From positions 372,001-436,000 of the forward strand of contig NZ_CP016442.1 in assembly GCF_001742165.1 (NCBI RefSeq): 64,000 bases of DNA, written 5' to 3'. The notes below the pieces were generated by a model. The model was not told the origin of the DNA, made no database searches, and saw nothing but the letters and a program-made list of their open reading frames with translations. Shown piece after piece: positions 1 through 11,741 of this stretch. Position 1 is the first letter of the stretch, and each line of letters starts with the position of its first letter. The translations under genes were made by a program, and so were the position numbers. The DNA comes from Burkholderia stabilis (GTDB lineage Bacteria; Pseudomonadota; Gammaproteobacteria; Burkholderiales; Burkholderiaceae).

Positions 1-38
1 GCGGCCGGCTTAAGACCCAACCCTCGTGGAGAATTTAC

Positions 39-779
39 ATGGCAGTTACGATGCGCCAAATGCTGGAAGCGGGTGTCCACTTCGGTCACCAGACGCGCTT
101 CTGGAACCCGAAGATGGCTCCGTTCATTTTCGGTCACCGCAACAAGATTCACATCATCAACCTCGAAAAGACGCTGCCGATGTTCACGGACGCACAGAAG
201 TACGTGCGCCAGCTGGCAGCGAACCGCGGCACGATCCTGTTCGTCGGCACGAAGCGTCAGTCGCGTGACACGATCGCCCAGGAAGCGCAGCGCGCGGGCA
301 TGCCGTTCGTCAACGCACGCTGGCTCGGCGGCATGATGACCAACTTCAAGACGCTGAAGGTTTCGATCAAGCGCCTGAAGGACATGGAGGCGGCAGTCGA
401 GGCAGGCGAGCTCGAAAAGATGAGCAAGAAGGAAGCGCTGCTGTTCGAACGTGAAATCGCCAAGCTGCAGAAGTCGATCGGCGGCGTGAAGGACATGGGC
501 GGCATTCCGGACGCGATCTTCGTCGTCGACGTCGGCTACCACAAGATTGCCGTCACCGAAGCGAACAAGCTGGGCGTGCCGGTCATCGCCGTGGTCGATA
601 CGAACCACTCGCCGGAAGGTGTGGATTACGTGATCCCGGGTAACGACGACTCGAGCAAGGCAGTCGCGCTGTACGCTGAAGGCGTGGCCGACGCGATCCT
701 CGAAGGCCGTGCGAATGCGGTCAACGAAGTGGTCCAGGCGGCGCGTGGCGACGACGAGTACGTCGAGGAAAACGCGTAA
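39..779 (+). CDS. rpsB: 30S ribosomal protein S2
   Basis: Ribosomal protein S2 of the small subunit, needed for S1 binding and translation initiation. The 246-residue product matches the family length (about 241 in E. coli). Visible family blocks are [12 protein letters not shown] at residues 15-26, [16 protein letters not shown] near 70, [12 protein letters not shown] near 95 and [20 protein letters not shown] near 160. The ATG at 39 has a GGAGA ribosome-binding site about 8 bases upstream. It is followed by a strong hairpin and then tsf, the usual S2/EF-Ts arrangement. Only 38 bases of its leader are in the window, so its promoter cannot be judged. Confidence 0.98.
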
Positions 780-797
780 CTGGCCCCGAGCCGGCGC

Positions 798-830
798 AAA
801 AAGGGGGCTCTCAACAGGCCCCCTTTTTTT
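798..830 (+). terminator. rpsB-tsf intergenic hairpin terminator
   Basis: A GGGGGC/GCCCCC stem flanked by an A-run and a seven-T tract lies between rpsB and tsf. It has the form of an intrinsic terminator and probably lets only part of the transcripts continue into tsf, which would set the S2 to EF-Ts ratio. tsf would then rely on readthrough or its own promoter in 831-930. Confidence 0.8.
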
Positions 831-941
831 AAGCTTGTGCGCCGGACCTGATCGCGCCGAATCGGCGCGGGTCCGGAAACGATTTTCGGCCGTTCGCGTC
901 CAAGCGGGCGGCGTTGTGAATACAGACTCAAGGAGCGAATG

Positions 942-1823
942 ATGGCGGCAATTACCGCAAGCATGGTGGCAGAACTGCGCGCAAAGACCGACGCACCGAT
1001 GATGGAGTGCAAGAAGGCGCTGACGGAAGCCGACGGCGATCTGGCCAAGGCTGAAGAACTCCTGCGCGTCAAGCTCGGCAACAAGGCGAGCAAGGCGGCA
1101 TCGCGCGTGACGGCCGAAGGCGTCGTCGCATCGTTCGTCGGCGGCAACGCAGGCGCGCTGGTCGAACTGAACTGCGAAACCGACTTCGTCGCGAAGAACG
1201 ACGACTTCCTCGCATTCTCGAAGACGGTCGCCGAACTCGTTGCAACGCAGAACCCGGCCGACGTGGCTGCGCTGTCGGCGCTGCCGCTCGACGGCAAGAC
1301 GGTCGACGCAGTGCGTCTGGAACTGATCGGCAAGATCGGCGAGAACGTGTCGATCCGCCGTTTCGTCCGTTTCGAAACCGCGAACAAGATCGCCACGTAC
1401 CTGCACGGCGCGCGTATCGGCGTGATCGTCGAGTACACGGGCGCGGAAGAGCAGGTCGGCAAGGACGTCGCGATGCACATCGCGGCAATGAAGCCGGTCG
1501 CGCTGTCGTCGGCCGACGTGCCGGCAGAGCTGATCGAAACGGAACGCCGCGTGGCCGAGCAGAAGGCTGCTGAATCGGGCAAGCCGGCCGAGATCGTCGC
1601 GAAGATGGTCGATGGCAGCGTCCAGAAGTACCTGAAGGAAGTGTCGCTGCTGAACCAGACGTTCGTTAAGAACGACAAGCAGACGATCGAGCAGATGCTG
1701 AAGGCGGCGGATTCCGCAGTGCAGAAGTTCGCGCTGTTCGTCGTTGGCGAAGGCATCGAGAAGCGCCAGGACGACTTCGCCGCCGAAGTGGCCGCGCAAG
1801 TCGCAGCAGCAAAGCAGCAGTAA
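942..1823 (+). CDS. tsf: elongation factor Ts
   Basis: Guanine-nucleotide exchange factor that regenerates EF-Tu-GTP in the cytoplasm. The 293-residue product has the N-terminal UBA-like helix region with [12 protein letters not shown] at 16-27 and the TDFV motif at 80-83 ([11 protein letters not shown]) that contacts EF-Tu. Two adjacent ATG codons exist at 939 and 942. The second is chosen because AGGAG at 931-935 is then 6 bases away, and because family members begin MAxIT. It sits in the usual rpsB-tsf-pyrH-frr order. Confidence 0.98.
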   Translation: MAAITASMVAELRAKTDAPMMECKKALTEADGDLAKAEELLRVKLGNKASKAASRVTAEGVVASFVGGNAGALVELNCETDFVAKNDDFLAFSKTVAELVATQNPADVAALSALPLDGKTVDAVRLELIGKIGENVSIRRFVRFETANKIATYLHGARIGVIVEYTGAEEQVGKDVAMHIAAMKPVALSSADVPAELIETERRVAEQKAAESGKPAEIVAKMVDGSVQKYLKEVSLLNQTFVKNDKQTIEQMLKAADSAVQKFALFVVGEGIEKRQDDFAAEVAAQVAAAKQQ

Positions 1824-2693
<870 letters not shown>

Positions 2694-2783
2694 ACTCCCG
2701 CGGATGCGGGCATCGGCTCTGGTGCGAGAGGCGCGCCGGGCAGGGCCCGCGTTTTTTGAAGGTTTGAAGGTTCGGAGGTTGAA

Positions 2784-3344
2784 ATGAGTGTCGCTGATAC
2801 CAAGAAGGGCGTCGAGCAGAAGATGCAGCGCTCGATCGATGCATTCAAGAGCGATCTGGCGAAGATCCGCACGGGCCGTGCACACACCGGCATGCTCGAT
2901 CACGTGCAGGTCGACTACTACGGTTCGATGGTGCCGATCTCGCAGGTTGCCAACCTGACGCTCGTCGACGCACGCACGATCGGCGTGCAGCCGTGGGAAA
3001 AGCCGATGGTCGCAAAGGTCGAGAAGGCCATTCGTGAAGCCGATCTGGGCCTGAACCCGGCAACGACCGGCGACCTGATCCGCGTGCCGATGCCCGCGCT
3101 GACGGAAGAGCGCCGCCGCGAGCTGACCAAGGTCGTCAAGAGCGAAGGCGAAACGGCCAAGGTCGCGATCCGCAACCTGCGCCGCGACGCGAACGAAGCG
3201 CTCAAGAAGCTCGTGAAGGACAAGGAAATCTCGGAAGACGACGAGCGCCGTGCGAGCGACGACGTGCAGAAGCTGACCGACAAGCACGTCGCCGAAATCG
3301 ACAAGCTCGTGCAGACCAAGGAAGCCGAGATCATGACGGTCTGA
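2784..3344 (+). CDS. frr: ribosome recycling factor
   Basis: Splits the post-termination 70S complex together with EF-G. The 186-residue length equals the family norm (185 in E. coli). The three-helix bundle region is recognisable from [21 protein letters not shown] near 30 (shown here only as a pattern of R-TGRA and YYGS), [20 protein letters not shown] strand residues near 55, and the arginine-rich [20 protein letters not shown] stretch near 105. It sits 90 bases after pyrH, as in most proteobacteria. RBS GGAGG lies just before the ATG. Confidence 0.96.
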   Translation: MSVADTKKGVEQKMQRSIDAFKSDLAKIRTGRAHTGMLDHVQVDYYGSMVPISQVANLTLVDARTIGVQPWEKPMVAKVEKAIREADLGLNPATTGDLIRVPMPALTEERRRELTKVVKSEGETAKVAIRNLRRDANEALKKLVKDKEISEDDERRASDDVQKLTDKHVAEIDKLVQTKEAEIMTV

Positions 3345-3391
3345 CGACCGTCCTCGCGCGCCGCCTTCTTCCCGAAACTGTCTCAACGGCC

Positions 3392-4174
3392 ATGACCTAT
3401 ACAAGCTCTACCGTTCGCGTGCCTGACGTCGGCGTCGTGCCGCGTCACATCGCGATCATCATGGACGGCAATGGCCGCTGGGCAACCGAACGCCGCTTGC
3501 CGCGCGTCGCGGGGCATACCCGCGGCGTCGATGCCGTGCGGTCGGTGGTCGAAGGCTGCGCGCGCGCCGGCGTCGAATACCTGACGCTGTTCGCGTTCAG
3601 TTCGGAAAACTGGCGTCGGCCGACCGACGAAGTGTCGTTCCTGATGCGGCTGTTCATCACCGCGCTCGAGCGCGAGGTCGGCAAGCTGCATGCGAACGGG
3701 ATCCGCCTGCGTGTCGTCGGCGATCTCGACCGTTTCGAGCCGCGCATCCGCGAACTGATTCGCCGCGCCGAAACCAAGACGGCGCGCAACACCCGTCTTA
3801 CGCTGACCATCGCCGCCAACTACGGCGGGCGGTGGGACATCCTGCAGGCGACGAAGAAGCTCGTCGAGCAGGCCGTGCGCGAGGGTCGCGAGGTCGAAGT
3901 GACCGAGGACGCATTCGCGCCGCACCTGGCGATGGCCTATGCGCCGGAGCCCGATCTTTTCATCCGTACGGGCGGCGAGCAGCGCGTCAGCAACTTCCTG
4001 CTGTGGCAGCTCGCGTACGCCGAATTCTATTTCACCGACAAATACTGGCCGGATTTCGACGGCGCGGCGCTGGCCGACGCGATGGCGTCGTATACCGAGC
4101 GCGAGCGCCGGTTCGGGCGCACGAGCGCGCAGCTCGAACCGCAATCGCAGAACGCCGACTCCCTTTCATGCTGA
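3392..4174 (+). CDS. uppS: undecaprenyl diphosphate synthase (cis-prenyltransferase)
   Basis: Adds eight isopentenyl units to farnesyl diphosphate to make the C55 carrier lipid precursor for peptidoglycan and O-antigen. The 260-residue product carries the catalytic signature [10 protein letters not shown] with Asp25, the GHxxG block after it, FSSENWRRP near 70, and the C-terminal [15 protein letters not shown] block that binds the IPP diphosphate. The gene end overlaps the cdsA start by seven bases (ATGCTGA), so the two are translationally coupled. The N terminus is about ten residues longer than in E. coli. Confidence 0.97.
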   Translation: MTYTSSTVRVPDVGVVPRHIAIIMDGNGRWATERRLPRVAGHTRGVDAVRSVVEGCARAGVEYLTLFAFSSENWRRPTDEVSFLMRLFITALEREVGKLHANGIRLRVVGDLDRFEPRIRELIRRAETKTARNTRLTLTIAANYGGRWDILQATKKLVEQAVREGREVEVTEDAFAPHLAMAYAPEPDLFIRTGGEQRVSNFLLWQLAYAEFYFTDKYWPDFDGAALADAMASYTERERRFGRTSAQLEPQSQNADSLSC

Positions 4175-4989
4175 AAACCCGTGTGATCACGGCGATCGTG
4201 ATGCTGGCAGTGCTGCTGCCGGTGACGCTGTTCGCGCCGCTGGCCGCGTTCGGCGCGCTGATCGGCGCCGTACTCGTGTTCGCCGCGTGGGAGTGGGCGC
4301 GCCTGCTGAAGCTCGGCGGCGCCGGTCCGGTCATCTATGCGGTCGTCGCAGCGCTCGCGCTGGCGGCGACCACGCCGCTCGGCATCGATGCGGTTTCGTC
4401 CCGTCCCCTTTTCATGGCAGCCGGTGTGTTCTGGCTGCTGGTCGGCCCGTTTACGCTGCGGCGCAAGCCCGAACTCGCGGGCGGCGTGTGGCGGCCGTTC
4501 CTGCTGGCGGCCGGTCTCGTGGTATTTGCGGCCTGCTGGCATGCGCTCGTCGCGGCGCGTGCGCAGGGCGTGCCGTTCGTGCTGTCGCTGCTTCTGGTCG
4601 TCTGGCTGGCCGATATCGGCGCATACTTCGCGGGCAAGGCCTTCGGAAAGCGTAAACTGGCCATCACGATCAGTCCCGGGAAGAGCTGGGAAGGCGCGAT
4701 CGGCGGCTGGCTCACGGTGATGGTCGTCGCCGGCGTCGCGATGGCGGCGCATGCGTTCGAGCCGACCCTGTTTTCCGCATTTGCCGCGCGCTACGGGATG
4801 CCCGGCGCGTGGGCTGCGCTGACGCTGCTGGTCGCATACAGCGTGATCGGCGACCTGTTCGAGTCGCTGCTGAAGCGGCAGGCGGGCGTGAAGGATTCGA
4901 GCGGACTGCTGCCCGGCCATGGCGGCGTGCTCGACCGTGTCGACGCGCTGCTGCCGGTGCTGCCGCTCGCGATGCTGCTGCTTGGTTAA
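4168..4989 (+). CDS. cdsA: phosphatidate cytidylyltransferase
   Basis: Integral membrane enzyme that makes CDP-diacylglycerol from phosphatidate and CTP, the branch point of phospholipid synthesis. The 273-residue product is almost all hydrophobic segments. It ends with the full CDS signature: [14 protein letters not shown] followed by [13 protein letters not shown] (residues about 232-258), including the metal-binding Asp residues. The start at 4168 overlaps the uppS stop; a much longer frame-open ORF from 3832 is antisense-free but overlaps uppS entirely and is not used. Confidence 0.97.
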   Translation: MLKTRVITAIVMLAVLLPVTLFAPLAAFGALIGAVLVFAAWEWARLLKLGGAGPVIYAVVAALALAATTPLGIDAVSSRPLFMAAGVFWLLVGPFTLRRKPELAGGVWRPFLLAAGLVVFAACWHALVAARAQGVPFVLSLLLVVWLADIGAYFAGKAFGKRKLAITISPGKSWEGAIGGWLTVMVVAGVAMAAHAFEPTLFSAFAARYGMPGAWAALTLLVAYSVIGDLFESLLKRQAGVKDSSGLLPGHGGVLDRVDALLPVLPLAMLLLG

Positions 4990-5004
4990 ACCACTAATTC
5001 TGTT

Positions 5005-6201
5005 ATGCAAAAACGTCTGACATTGCTCGGTTCCACGGGCTCGATCGGAGACAGCACGCTCGATGTGGTCGCGCGCCACCCCGAACGCTTCTCGGTCTAC
5101 GCGCTGACCGCGCATCGCAACGGCGACAAGCTCGTCGAGCAGTGCCTGCGCTTTGCGCCCGAAGTGGCGGTGGTCGGCGATGCCGCGACGGCCGCGCACG
5201 TCGACGCGAAACTGCGCGCGGCAGGCAGCAAGACGACCGTGCTGCACGGGCCGCAGGCGCTCGTCGACGTATCGAAGAGCGACGGCTGCGACACGGTGGT
5301 CGCGGCGATCGTCGGCGCTGCCGGCCTGGCGCCGAGCCTCGCGGCCGCGCGCGCCGGCAAGCGGATCCTGCTCGCGAACAAGGAAGCGCTCGTGATGTCG
5401 GGCGCGATCTTCATGGATGCCGTGCGCGACCATGGCGCGATCCTGCTGCCGGTCGACAGCGAACACAACGCGATTTTCCAGTGCATGCCGCGTGATGCGG
5501 CGGAGCACGGCGGGATCTCGAAGATCATCCTGACCGCATCGGGCGGCCCGTTCCGCACGCGCGAGCCGGCCACGCTCGTCAACGTGACGCCGGACGAGGC
5601 GTGCAAGCACCCGAACTGGGTGATGGGCCGCAAGATCTCGGTCGATTCCGCGACGATGATGAACAAGGGCCTCGAGGTGATCGAGGCACACTGGATCTTC
5701 GGGCTGCCGGGCGACCGGATCGATGTGCTGATCCATCCGCAGAGCGTGATCCACTCGCTCGTGTCGTACCGCGACGGCTCGGTGCTCGCGCAGCTCGGCA
5801 ACCCCGACATGCGCACGCCGATCGCGCACGCGCTCGCATTCCCCGATCGCGTCGATGCGGGCGTCGACCAGCTCGACCTCGCGCAGATCGCCCAGTTGTC
5901 GTTCGAAAAGCCCGATTACGCGCGTTTCCCGTGTCTCGCGCTCGCGCTGAAGACGCTTGACGAAGGCGGTATCGCGAGCACCGCATTGAACGCGGCGAAC
6001 GAGGTTGCAGTCGAAGCGTTTCTCGAGCGCCGGATCGGCTTCATGGCGATCGCGGCGACGGTCGACGCAGTGCTCAACGCATTGCCGAACCGCGCGCCCG
6101 ACGGGCTCGACGACGTCCTGGCGGCGGATGCCGAGGCACGCCGCCTCGCCGCCGCGATCATTGCGAAAGCGCCTGCGCCACGCGTGGAGCGTACTGTCTG
6201 A
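5005..6201 (+). CDS. dxr: 1-deoxy-D-xylulose 5-phosphate reductoisomerase
   Basis: Converts DXP to 2-C-methyl-D-erythritol 4-phosphate with NADPH and a divalent metal, the committed step of the MEP isoprenoid pathway, which also feeds UppS upstream. The 398-residue product has the N-terminal NADPH fold [15 protein letters not shown] (residues 6-20), [12 protein letters not shown] near 125, the active-site SGGPFR near 177 and [18 protein letters not shown] near 210. It begins 15 bases after cdsA. Confidence 0.98.
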   Translation: MQKRLTLLGSTGSIGDSTLDVVARHPERFSVYALTAHRNGDKLVEQCLRFAPEVAVVGDAATAAHVDAKLRAAGSKTTVLHGPQALVDVSKSDGCDTVVAAIVGAAGLAPSLAAARAGKRILLANKEALVMSGAIFMDAVRDHGAILLPVDSEHNAIFQCMPRDAAEHGGISKIILTASGGPFRTREPATLVNVTPDEACKHPNWVMGRKISVDSATMMNKGLEVIEAHWIFGLPGDRIDVLIHPQSVIHSLVSYRDGSVLAQLGNPDMRTPIAHALAFPDRVDAGVDQLDLAQIAQLSFEKPDYARFPCLALALKTLDEGGIASTALNAANEVAVEAFLERRIGFMAIAATVDAVLNALPNRAPDGLDDVLAADAEARRLAAAIIAKAPAPRVERTV

Positions 6202-6212
6202 ATGAGGTGCTC

Positions 6213-7583
6213 ATGAACGTGCTGGTCGAACTGATCGCGTTTGCGGTGGCGATCGGGGTGCTGGTCGTCGTGCATGAGTACGGACATTATCGCGTCGCGC
6301 GCTGGTGCGGCGTGAAGGTGCTGCGTTTCTCGATCGGCTTCGGCCAGCCCGTCGCGCGCTGGGTCAGCCGCAGGACGGGCACCGAGTGGACGCTGTCCGT
6401 GCTGCCGCTCGGCGGGTACGTGAAGATGCTCGACGAGCGCGATCCGGGCCCCGGCATCAAGCCGGAGGAACTCGGGCAGGCGTTCAACCGGCAATCGGTC
6501 TACAAGCGGATCGCGATCGTCGCGGCCGGGCCGATTGCGAACTTCCTGTTGGCAATCGCGCTGTTTTCCATCGTATTTGCCACCGGCGTGACCGAGCCGG
6601 CCGCGATCGTCGCGCCGCCGGCCGCCGGCACGGTGGCGGCCCGCGCGGGCTTCGACGGCAACGAGACGATCGTGTCGTTGCGCGATGCGCAGGGCGGCGA
6701 ATCGGATCCGGTGCGCTCGTGGTCGGACCTGCGCTGGAAGCTGTTGTCGGCCGCTTTCGATCATCGCGAGATCGTGCTCGGTGCACGCGACGGCAACACG
6801 ACGTTCGATTTCCGCGTCGACCTCCGCAATGTTCCCGAAAGTCAGCTCGACGACGATTTCATGGCGCATCTTGGCTTCGAGACCGGCGGCGGCACGCTGT
6901 CGGTCGCGTCGGTGCAGCCCGGCAGTGCGGCGGAGCAGGCGGGCCTGAAGGCCGGCGACAAGCTGGTCGCGCTCGACGGCAAGCCGATCGGCGGCGCATC
7001 GCGCTTCATCGATACGGTGAAACATCATGCGGGCAAGGCGCTCGACCTGCAGATCGAGCGCAGCGGCGCTGCACAGACGGTGCCGATCGTGCCGCAGATG
7101 CAGCGCGACGACGAGTCCGGGCAGCAGGTCGGCCGCATCGGCGCGGCGCTGTCGATGCACGCGCCGTCCGTCGACGTGCGCTACGGGCCGATCGAGAGCC
7201 TGCGGCTCGGCGCGCACCGCACGTGGGACATCTCGGTGTACTCGCTGCGGATGTTCGGACGGATGATTACGGGCAACGCATCGCTGAAGAACCTCTCCGG
7301 CCCCGTGACGATAGCGGACTACGCGGGCAAGAGCGCGCGGCTCGGTCCGTCGGCGTTCCTGTCGTTCCTCGCCCTTGTCAGCATTAGCCTTGGCGTCCTG
7401 AACTTGTTGCCGATTCCCGTTTTGGACGGGGGGCATCTGTTATATTATGCGGTTGAAGCCGCGACCGGGAAAGCCGTCTCGGAGCGCTGGCAGCTGATTC
7501 TGCAAAGAGCCGGGTTGATCTGCATCGTCGCGTTGTCGGCGATCGCGCTGTTCAACGATCTGGCTCGGTTAATCCATTTCTGA
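6213..7583 (+). CDS. rseP: RIP metalloprotease RseP (site-2 protease)
   Basis: Inner-membrane zinc protease that cleaves anti-sigma factor RseA and signal-peptide remnants. The 456-residue product has the HExxH motif HEYGH at residues 21-25 in the first membrane helix, two periplasmic PDZ regions (the second with QPGSAAEQAGLKAGDKLVAL) and the C-terminal NLLPIPVLDGG motif that supplies the third zinc ligand. ATG 6213 is chosen with GAGG 5 bases upstream; a GTG at 6207 is in frame. It leads the classical rseP-bamA-skp-lpxD envelope operon, 11 bases after dxr. Confidence 0.97.
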   Translation: MNVLVELIAFAVAIGVLVVVHEYGHYRVARWCGVKVLRFSIGFGQPVARWVSRRTGTEWTLSVLPLGGYVKMLDERDPGPGIKPEELGQAFNRQSVYKRIAIVAAGPIANFLLAIALFSIVFATGVTEPAAIVAPPAAGTVAARAGFDGNETIVSLRDAQGGESDPVRSWSDLRWKLLSAAFDHREIVLGARDGNTTFDFRVDLRNVPESQLDDDFMAHLGFETGGGTLSVASVQPGSAAEQAGLKAGDKLVALDGKPIGGASRFIDTVKHHAGKALDLQIERSGAAQTVPIVPQMQRDDESGQQVGRIGAALSMHAPSVDVRYGPIESLRLGAHRTWDISVYSLRMFGRMITGNASLKNLSGPVTIADYAGKSARLGPSAFLSFLALVSISLGVLNLLPIPVLDGGHLLYYAVEAATGKAVSERWQLILQRAGLICIVALSAIALFNDLARLIHF

Positions 7584-7644
7584 AGCGTCAGGCGGCGGCC
7601 ACTGGGCAGCCGCCCGATTTGATGCAGCTAAATATTGGGGATGC

Positions 7645-9954
7645 ATGTTGTTCAAACCTCATCGCTTTGTACCTAAGACAGTTGCAGCGGCCGCGCTCGC
7701 CGCTCACGGCCTCGCGGCGCATGCAGCGGCACCGTTCGTGGTGCAAGACATCAAGATCGAGGGGCTGCAGCGCGTCGAAGCGGGTTCGGTGTTCGCATAT
7801 CTGCCGATCAAGCAGGGCGATACCTTCACGGACGACAAGGCATCCGAAGCAATCCGCGCGTTGTACGCGACGGGCTTTTTCAACGACGTGCGCATCGCCA
7901 CGCAGGGCAACGTCGTCATCGTGCAGGTGCAGGAGCGTCCGGCCATCGCGTCGATCGACTTCACCGGCACGAAGGAATTCGACAAGGACAACCTGACGAA
8001 GGCGCTGCGCGCAGTCGGTCTCGCCGACGGCCGCTACTACGACAAGGCGCTGGTCGACAAGGCGGAGCAGGAGCTCAAGCGCCAGTACCTCACGCGCGGC
8101 TTCTACGCGGCCGAGGTCAAGACGACGGTCACGCCGGTCGACGCGAACCGCGTGTCGATCCTGTTCGCGGTGGCCGAAGGCCCGAGCGCGAAGATCCGCC
8201 AGATCAACTTCATCGGCAACAAGGCATTCAAGACGAGCACGCTGCGCGACGAGATGCAGCTGTCGACGCCGAACTGGTTCTCCTGGTACACGAAGAACGA
8301 CCTGTACTCGAAGGAAAAGCTGACGGGCGACCTCGAGGCCGTGCGCTCGTACTACCTGAACCGCGGCTACCTCGAGTTCAACATCGACTCGACCCAGGTG
8401 TCGATCTCGCCGGACAAGAAGGACATGTACCTGACGGTCACGCTGCACGAAGGCGAGCCGTACACGATCTCGGGCATCAAGCTGTCGGGCAATCTGCTCG
8501 ACCGCGAAGCCGAACTGAACAAGCTGATCAAGATCAAGGCGGGCGACCGCTTCTCGGCTGAAAAGCTGCAGCAAACCACCAAGTCGATCGTCGACAAGCT
8601 CGGCGAGTACGGTTACGCATTCGCGACCGTCAACGCGCAGCCGGACATCGACCAGGCGAACCACAAGGTAAACCTGAACCTCGTCGTCGATCCGAGCCGC
8701 CGCGTGTACGTGCGCCGCATCAACGTCGTCGGCAACACGCGCACGCGCGACGAAGTGGTGCGCCGCGAAATGCGCCAGCTCGAAAGCTCGTGGTTCGACT
8801 CGAACCGCCTCGCGCTGTCGAAGGACCGCGTGAACCGTCTCGGCTACTTCACCAACGTCGACGTGACCACGGTGCCGGTCGAAGGCACGAACGACCAGGT
8901 CGACGTGAACGTGAAGGTCGACGAAAAGCCGACCGGCGCGATCACGCTGGGCGCGGGCTTCTCGTCGACGGACAAGGTCGTGCTGTCGGCCGGCGTGTCG
9001 CAGGACAACGTGTTCGGTTCGGGTACCAGCCTGTCGGTGAACGTCAACACCGCGAAGAGCTACCGTACGCTGACCGTCACGCAGGTCGACCCGTACTTCA
9101 CGGTCGACGGCATCAAGCGGATCACGGACGTCTACTACCGTACGTACCAGCCGCTCTACTATTCGACGAGCTCGAGCTTCCGGATCATCAGCGCGGGCGG
9201 CAACCTGAAGTTCGGCATCCCGTTCTCGGAAGTCGACACCGTCTACTTCGGCGCGGGCTTCGAGCAGAACCGCCTCGACGTCGATTCGAACACGCCGCAG
9301 AGCTACCAGGATTACGTGAACCAGTTCGGCCGCGTGTCGAACACGGTGCCGCTGACCATCGCTTGGTCGCGCGATGCGCGTGACAGTGCGCTGATCCCGA
9401 GCCGCGGGTACTTCACGCAGGCGAACATGGAGTACGGCGTACCGGTCGGCAAGATCCAGTACTACAAGGCTGATTTGCAGGCCCAGTATTACTACTCGTT
9501 CTCGCGCGGCTTCATCCTGGGCATGAACCTGCAGGGCGGCTACGGTAACGGTATCGGCAACCCGTACCCGATCTTCAAGAACTACTACGCGGGCGGTATC
9601 GGCTCCGTGCGTGGCTACGAGCCGAGCTCGCTGGGCCCGCGCGACACGAAGACGAACGACCCGATCGGCGGTTCGAAGATGGTGGTCGGCAACATCGAGC
9701 TGACGTTCCCGCTGCCGGGTACGGGCTATGACCGCACGCTGCGCGTGTTCACGTTCCTCGACGGCGGTAACGTGTGGGGCAACGCACCGGGCGGCACGAG
9801 TACGGGCGCCAACGGCCTGCGTTACGGCTATGGCGTGGGTCTCGCGTGGATCTCGCCGATCGGCCCGCTGAAGCTGAGCCTCGGTTTCCCGCTGCAGAAG
9901 CACGAAGGCGACCAGTACCAGAAATTCCAGTTCCAGATCGGGACGGCGTTCTGA
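7645..9954 (+). CDS. bamA: outer membrane protein assembly factor BamA
   Basis: Core of the BAM complex that folds beta-barrel proteins into the outer membrane. The 769-residue product has an N-terminal signal peptide ending near AAHA-AAPF, five POTRA domains (about residues 25-420) and a 16-strand barrel. The loop 6 signature VRGYE is in GIGSVRGYEPSSLGPRD, and the C terminus ends in phenylalanine, as required for BAM recognition. It lies between rseP and skp, as in other proteobacteria. Base composition matches the neighbours. Confidence 0.98.
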   Translation: MLFKPHRFVPKTVAAAALAAHGLAAHAAAPFVVQDIKIEGLQRVEAGSVFAYLPIKQGDTFTDDKASEAIRALYATGFFNDVRIATQGNVVIVQVQERPAIASIDFTGTKEFDKDNLTKALRAVGLADGRYYDKALVDKAEQELKRQYLTRGFYAAEVKTTVTPVDANRVSILFAVAEGPSAKIRQINFIGNKAFKTSTLRDEMQLSTPNWFSWYTKNDLYSKEKLTGDLEAVRSYYLNRGYLEFNIDSTQVSISPDKKDMYLTVTLHEGEPYTISGIKLSGNLLDREAELNKLIKIKAGDRFSAEKLQQTTKSIVDKLGEYGYAFATVNAQPDIDQANHKVNLNLVVDPSRRVYVRRINVVGNTRTRDEVVRREMRQLESSWFDSNRLALSKDRVNRLGYFTNVDVTTVPVEGTNDQVDVNVKVDEKPTGAITLGAGFSSTDKVVLSAGVSQDNVFGSGTSLSVNVNTAKSYRTLTVTQVDPYFTVDGIKRITDVYYRTYQPLYYSTSSSFRIISAGGNLKFGIPFSEVDTVYFGAGFEQNRLDVDSNTPQSYQDYVNQFGRVSNTVPLTIAWSRDARDSALIPSRGYFTQANMEYGVPVGKIQYYKADLQAQYYYSFSRGFILGMNLQGGYGNGIGNPYPIFKNYYAGGIGSVRGYEPSSLGPRDTKTNDPIGGSKMVVGNIELTFPLPGTGYDRTLRVFTFLDGGNVWGNAPGGTSTGANGLRYGYGVGLAWISPIGPLKLSLGFPLQKHEGDQYQKFQFQIGTAF

Positions 9955-9988
9955 CCGAACGCATGACAACAGCAACGAGAGGGTAATT

Positions 9989-10516
9989 TTGCTAACCGGT
10001 AAGTTTTCGAAACGAGTGATGTGCGCGCTGACCGTTGCGCTGGCCTTGGGCGCGGCGACGGCACACGCACAGGACGTCGCCCGCATCGCGGCGGTCAATT
10101 CGGATCGGATCCTGCGCGAGTCGGTGCCCGCGAAGGCGGCGCAGACGAAGCTCGAAGCCGAGTTCGCGAAGCGCGACAAGGATCTGCAGGACCTGGCGGC
10201 GCGCCTGAAGTCGATGTCCGATTCGCTGGACAAGAACGGCCCGTCGCTGTCGGCGGCCGACCGCGCGCAGAAGCAGCGCGATCTCGCCCAGCTCGATACC
10301 GACTTCCAGCGCAAGCAGCGCGAGTTCCGCGAAGACCTGAACCAGCGTCGCAACGAGGAGCTGGCGGCTGTGCTCGAGCGGGCGAACAAGGTCATCAAGC
10401 AGATCGCCGAGCAGCAGAATTACGACCTGATCGTGCAGGAAGCCGTGTACGTCAGCCCGCGCATCGACATCACCGACAAGGTGCTCAAGGCGCTCGCGTC
10501 CGGCTCGACGAACTGA
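9989..10516 (+). CDS. skp: periplasmic OmpH/Skp-family chaperone
   Basis: Trimeric periplasmic chaperone that holds unfolded outer-membrane proteins for BamA. The 175-residue product has a signal peptide ([16 protein letters not shown]) cleaved before [11 protein letters not shown] long charged coiled-coil arm (about 45-135) rich in K, E, Q and R follows, as in OmpH. The start is a TTG at 9989 supported by GAGAGGG 6 bases upstream; the next in-frame ATG at 10019 would shorten the signal peptide and has no comparable RBS. 34 bases after bamA, 16 before lpxD. Confidence 0.93.
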   Translation: MLTGKFSKRVMCALTVALALGAATAHAQDVARIAAVNSDRILRESVPAKAAQTKLEAEFAKRDKDLQDLAARLKSMSDSLDKNGPSLSAADRAQKQRDLAQLDTDFQRKQREFREDLNQRRNEELAAVLERANKVIKQIAEQQNYDLIVQEAVYVSPRIDITDKVLKALASGSTN

Positions 10517-10532
10517 ACGGAGCAGACGACGA

Positions 10533-11612
10533 ATGGCATTGACGCTTGAGGAACTCGTAAAGCGGTTCGGCGGCGAGATCGCCGGCGACGCACAGTGCAA
10601 GGTGGGCGGGCTCGCACCGCTCGACCAGGCAGGCCCTCAGCAGCTCGCGTTCCTCGCGAATCCGAAGTACCTGTCGCAGGTCGAGTCGACCCGCGCGGGC
10701 GCGGTGCTGATCGCGCCGAAGGATCTGGAAAAGCTTGGCGCGGCCGCCAGCGGACGCAACTTCATCGTGACGCCGAATCCGTACGCGTACTTCGCGCGCG
10801 TCGCGCAGATGTTCATCGACTTGGCCGCGCCGCTGCGCGCCGCCGGCGTGCATCCGAGCGCGACGATCGATCCGGCCGCGAAGGTCGCCGCGAGCGCGGT
10901 GATCGGCCCGCACGTGACGGTCGAGGCCGGCGCGGTGATCGAGGACGGCGTGCAGCTCGACGCGAACGTATTCGTCGGCCGCGGCACGACGATCGGCGCG
11001 GGCTCGCACCTGTATCCGAACGCATCGGTGTACCACGGCTGCAAGGTCGGCCCGCGCGCGATCATCCATTCGGGCGCCGTGATCGGCTCCGACGGCTTCG
11101 GCTTCGCGCCGGATTTCGTCGGCGACGGCGATGCGCGTACCGGCAGCTGGGTCAAGATTCCGCAGGTCGGCGGCGTGTCGATCGGCCCGGACGTCGAGAT
11201 CGGCGCGAATACGACGATCGATCGCGGCGCGATGGCGGATACCGTCATCGAGGAATGCGTGAAGATCGACAACCAGGTCCAGATCGGCCACAACTGCCGG
11301 ATCGGCGCCTATACGGTGATCGCCGGCAGTGCGGGCATCGCGGGCAGCACGACGATCGGCCGCCACTGCATGATCGGCGGCGCGGCCGGGATCGCCGGCC
11401 ACGTGACGCTCGGCGACTATGTCATCATCACCGCGAAATCGGGTGTGTCGAAGTCGCTGCCGAAGGCCGGCATCTACACGAGCGCGTTCCCTGCCGTCGA
11501 CCACGGCGAATGGAACAAGAGCGCCGCACTCGTGCGCAACCTCGACAAGCTGCGCGAGCGCATCAAGGCGCTCGAAGTCGCGCTCGCCGCCCAGGGCGGC
11601 ACGGACGCCTGA
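10533..11612 (+). CDS. lpxD: UDP-3-O-(3-hydroxyacyl)glucosamine N-acyltransferase
   Basis: Third step of lipid A synthesis: transfers a hydroxyacyl chain from ACP to UDP-3-O-acylglucosamine. The 359-residue product has the N-terminal uridine-binding domain (1-100) and a left-handed beta-helix of hexapeptide repeats (about 105-320). The catalytic histidine is in [25 protein letters not shown] sequence near 250 (IGHNC). A C-terminal helical tail follows. It belongs to the skp-lpxD-fabZ-lpxA-lpxB run. Confidence 0.97.
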   Translation: MALTLEELVKRFGGEIAGDAQCKVGGLAPLDQAGPQQLAFLANPKYLSQVESTRAGAVLIAPKDLEKLGAAASGRNFIVTPNPYAYFARVAQMFIDLAAPLRAAGVHPSATIDPAAKVAASAVIGPHVTVEAGAVIEDGVQLDANVFVGRGTTIGAGSHLYPNASVYHGCKVGPRAIIHSGAVIGSDGFGFAPDFVGDGDARTGSWVKIPQVGGVSIGPDVEIGANTTIDRGAMADTVIEECVKIDNQVQIGHNCRIGAYTVIAGSAGIAGSTTIGRHCMIGGAAGIAGHVTLGDYVIITAKSGVSKSLPKAGIYTSAFPAVDHGEWNKSAALVRNLDKLRERIKALEVALAAQGGTDA

Positions 11613-11741
11613 GCGCGCCATGCGAGACCACGAACCGGGCACGGCCAGCGCAACCGGCCCGGTTTGCCAGACTGGGCCGCGCGGCGGCCCGCTTCAGCAT
11701 TTGCATCACCACCGCGCAGCCTCTGCGTGAGACGAACCATC

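Noticed and set aside
7588..10398. An antisense open frame of 936 codons opposite bamA and skp
   Set aside because: Composition is a mirror of the real genes and it has no start signal; bamA and skp are certain.
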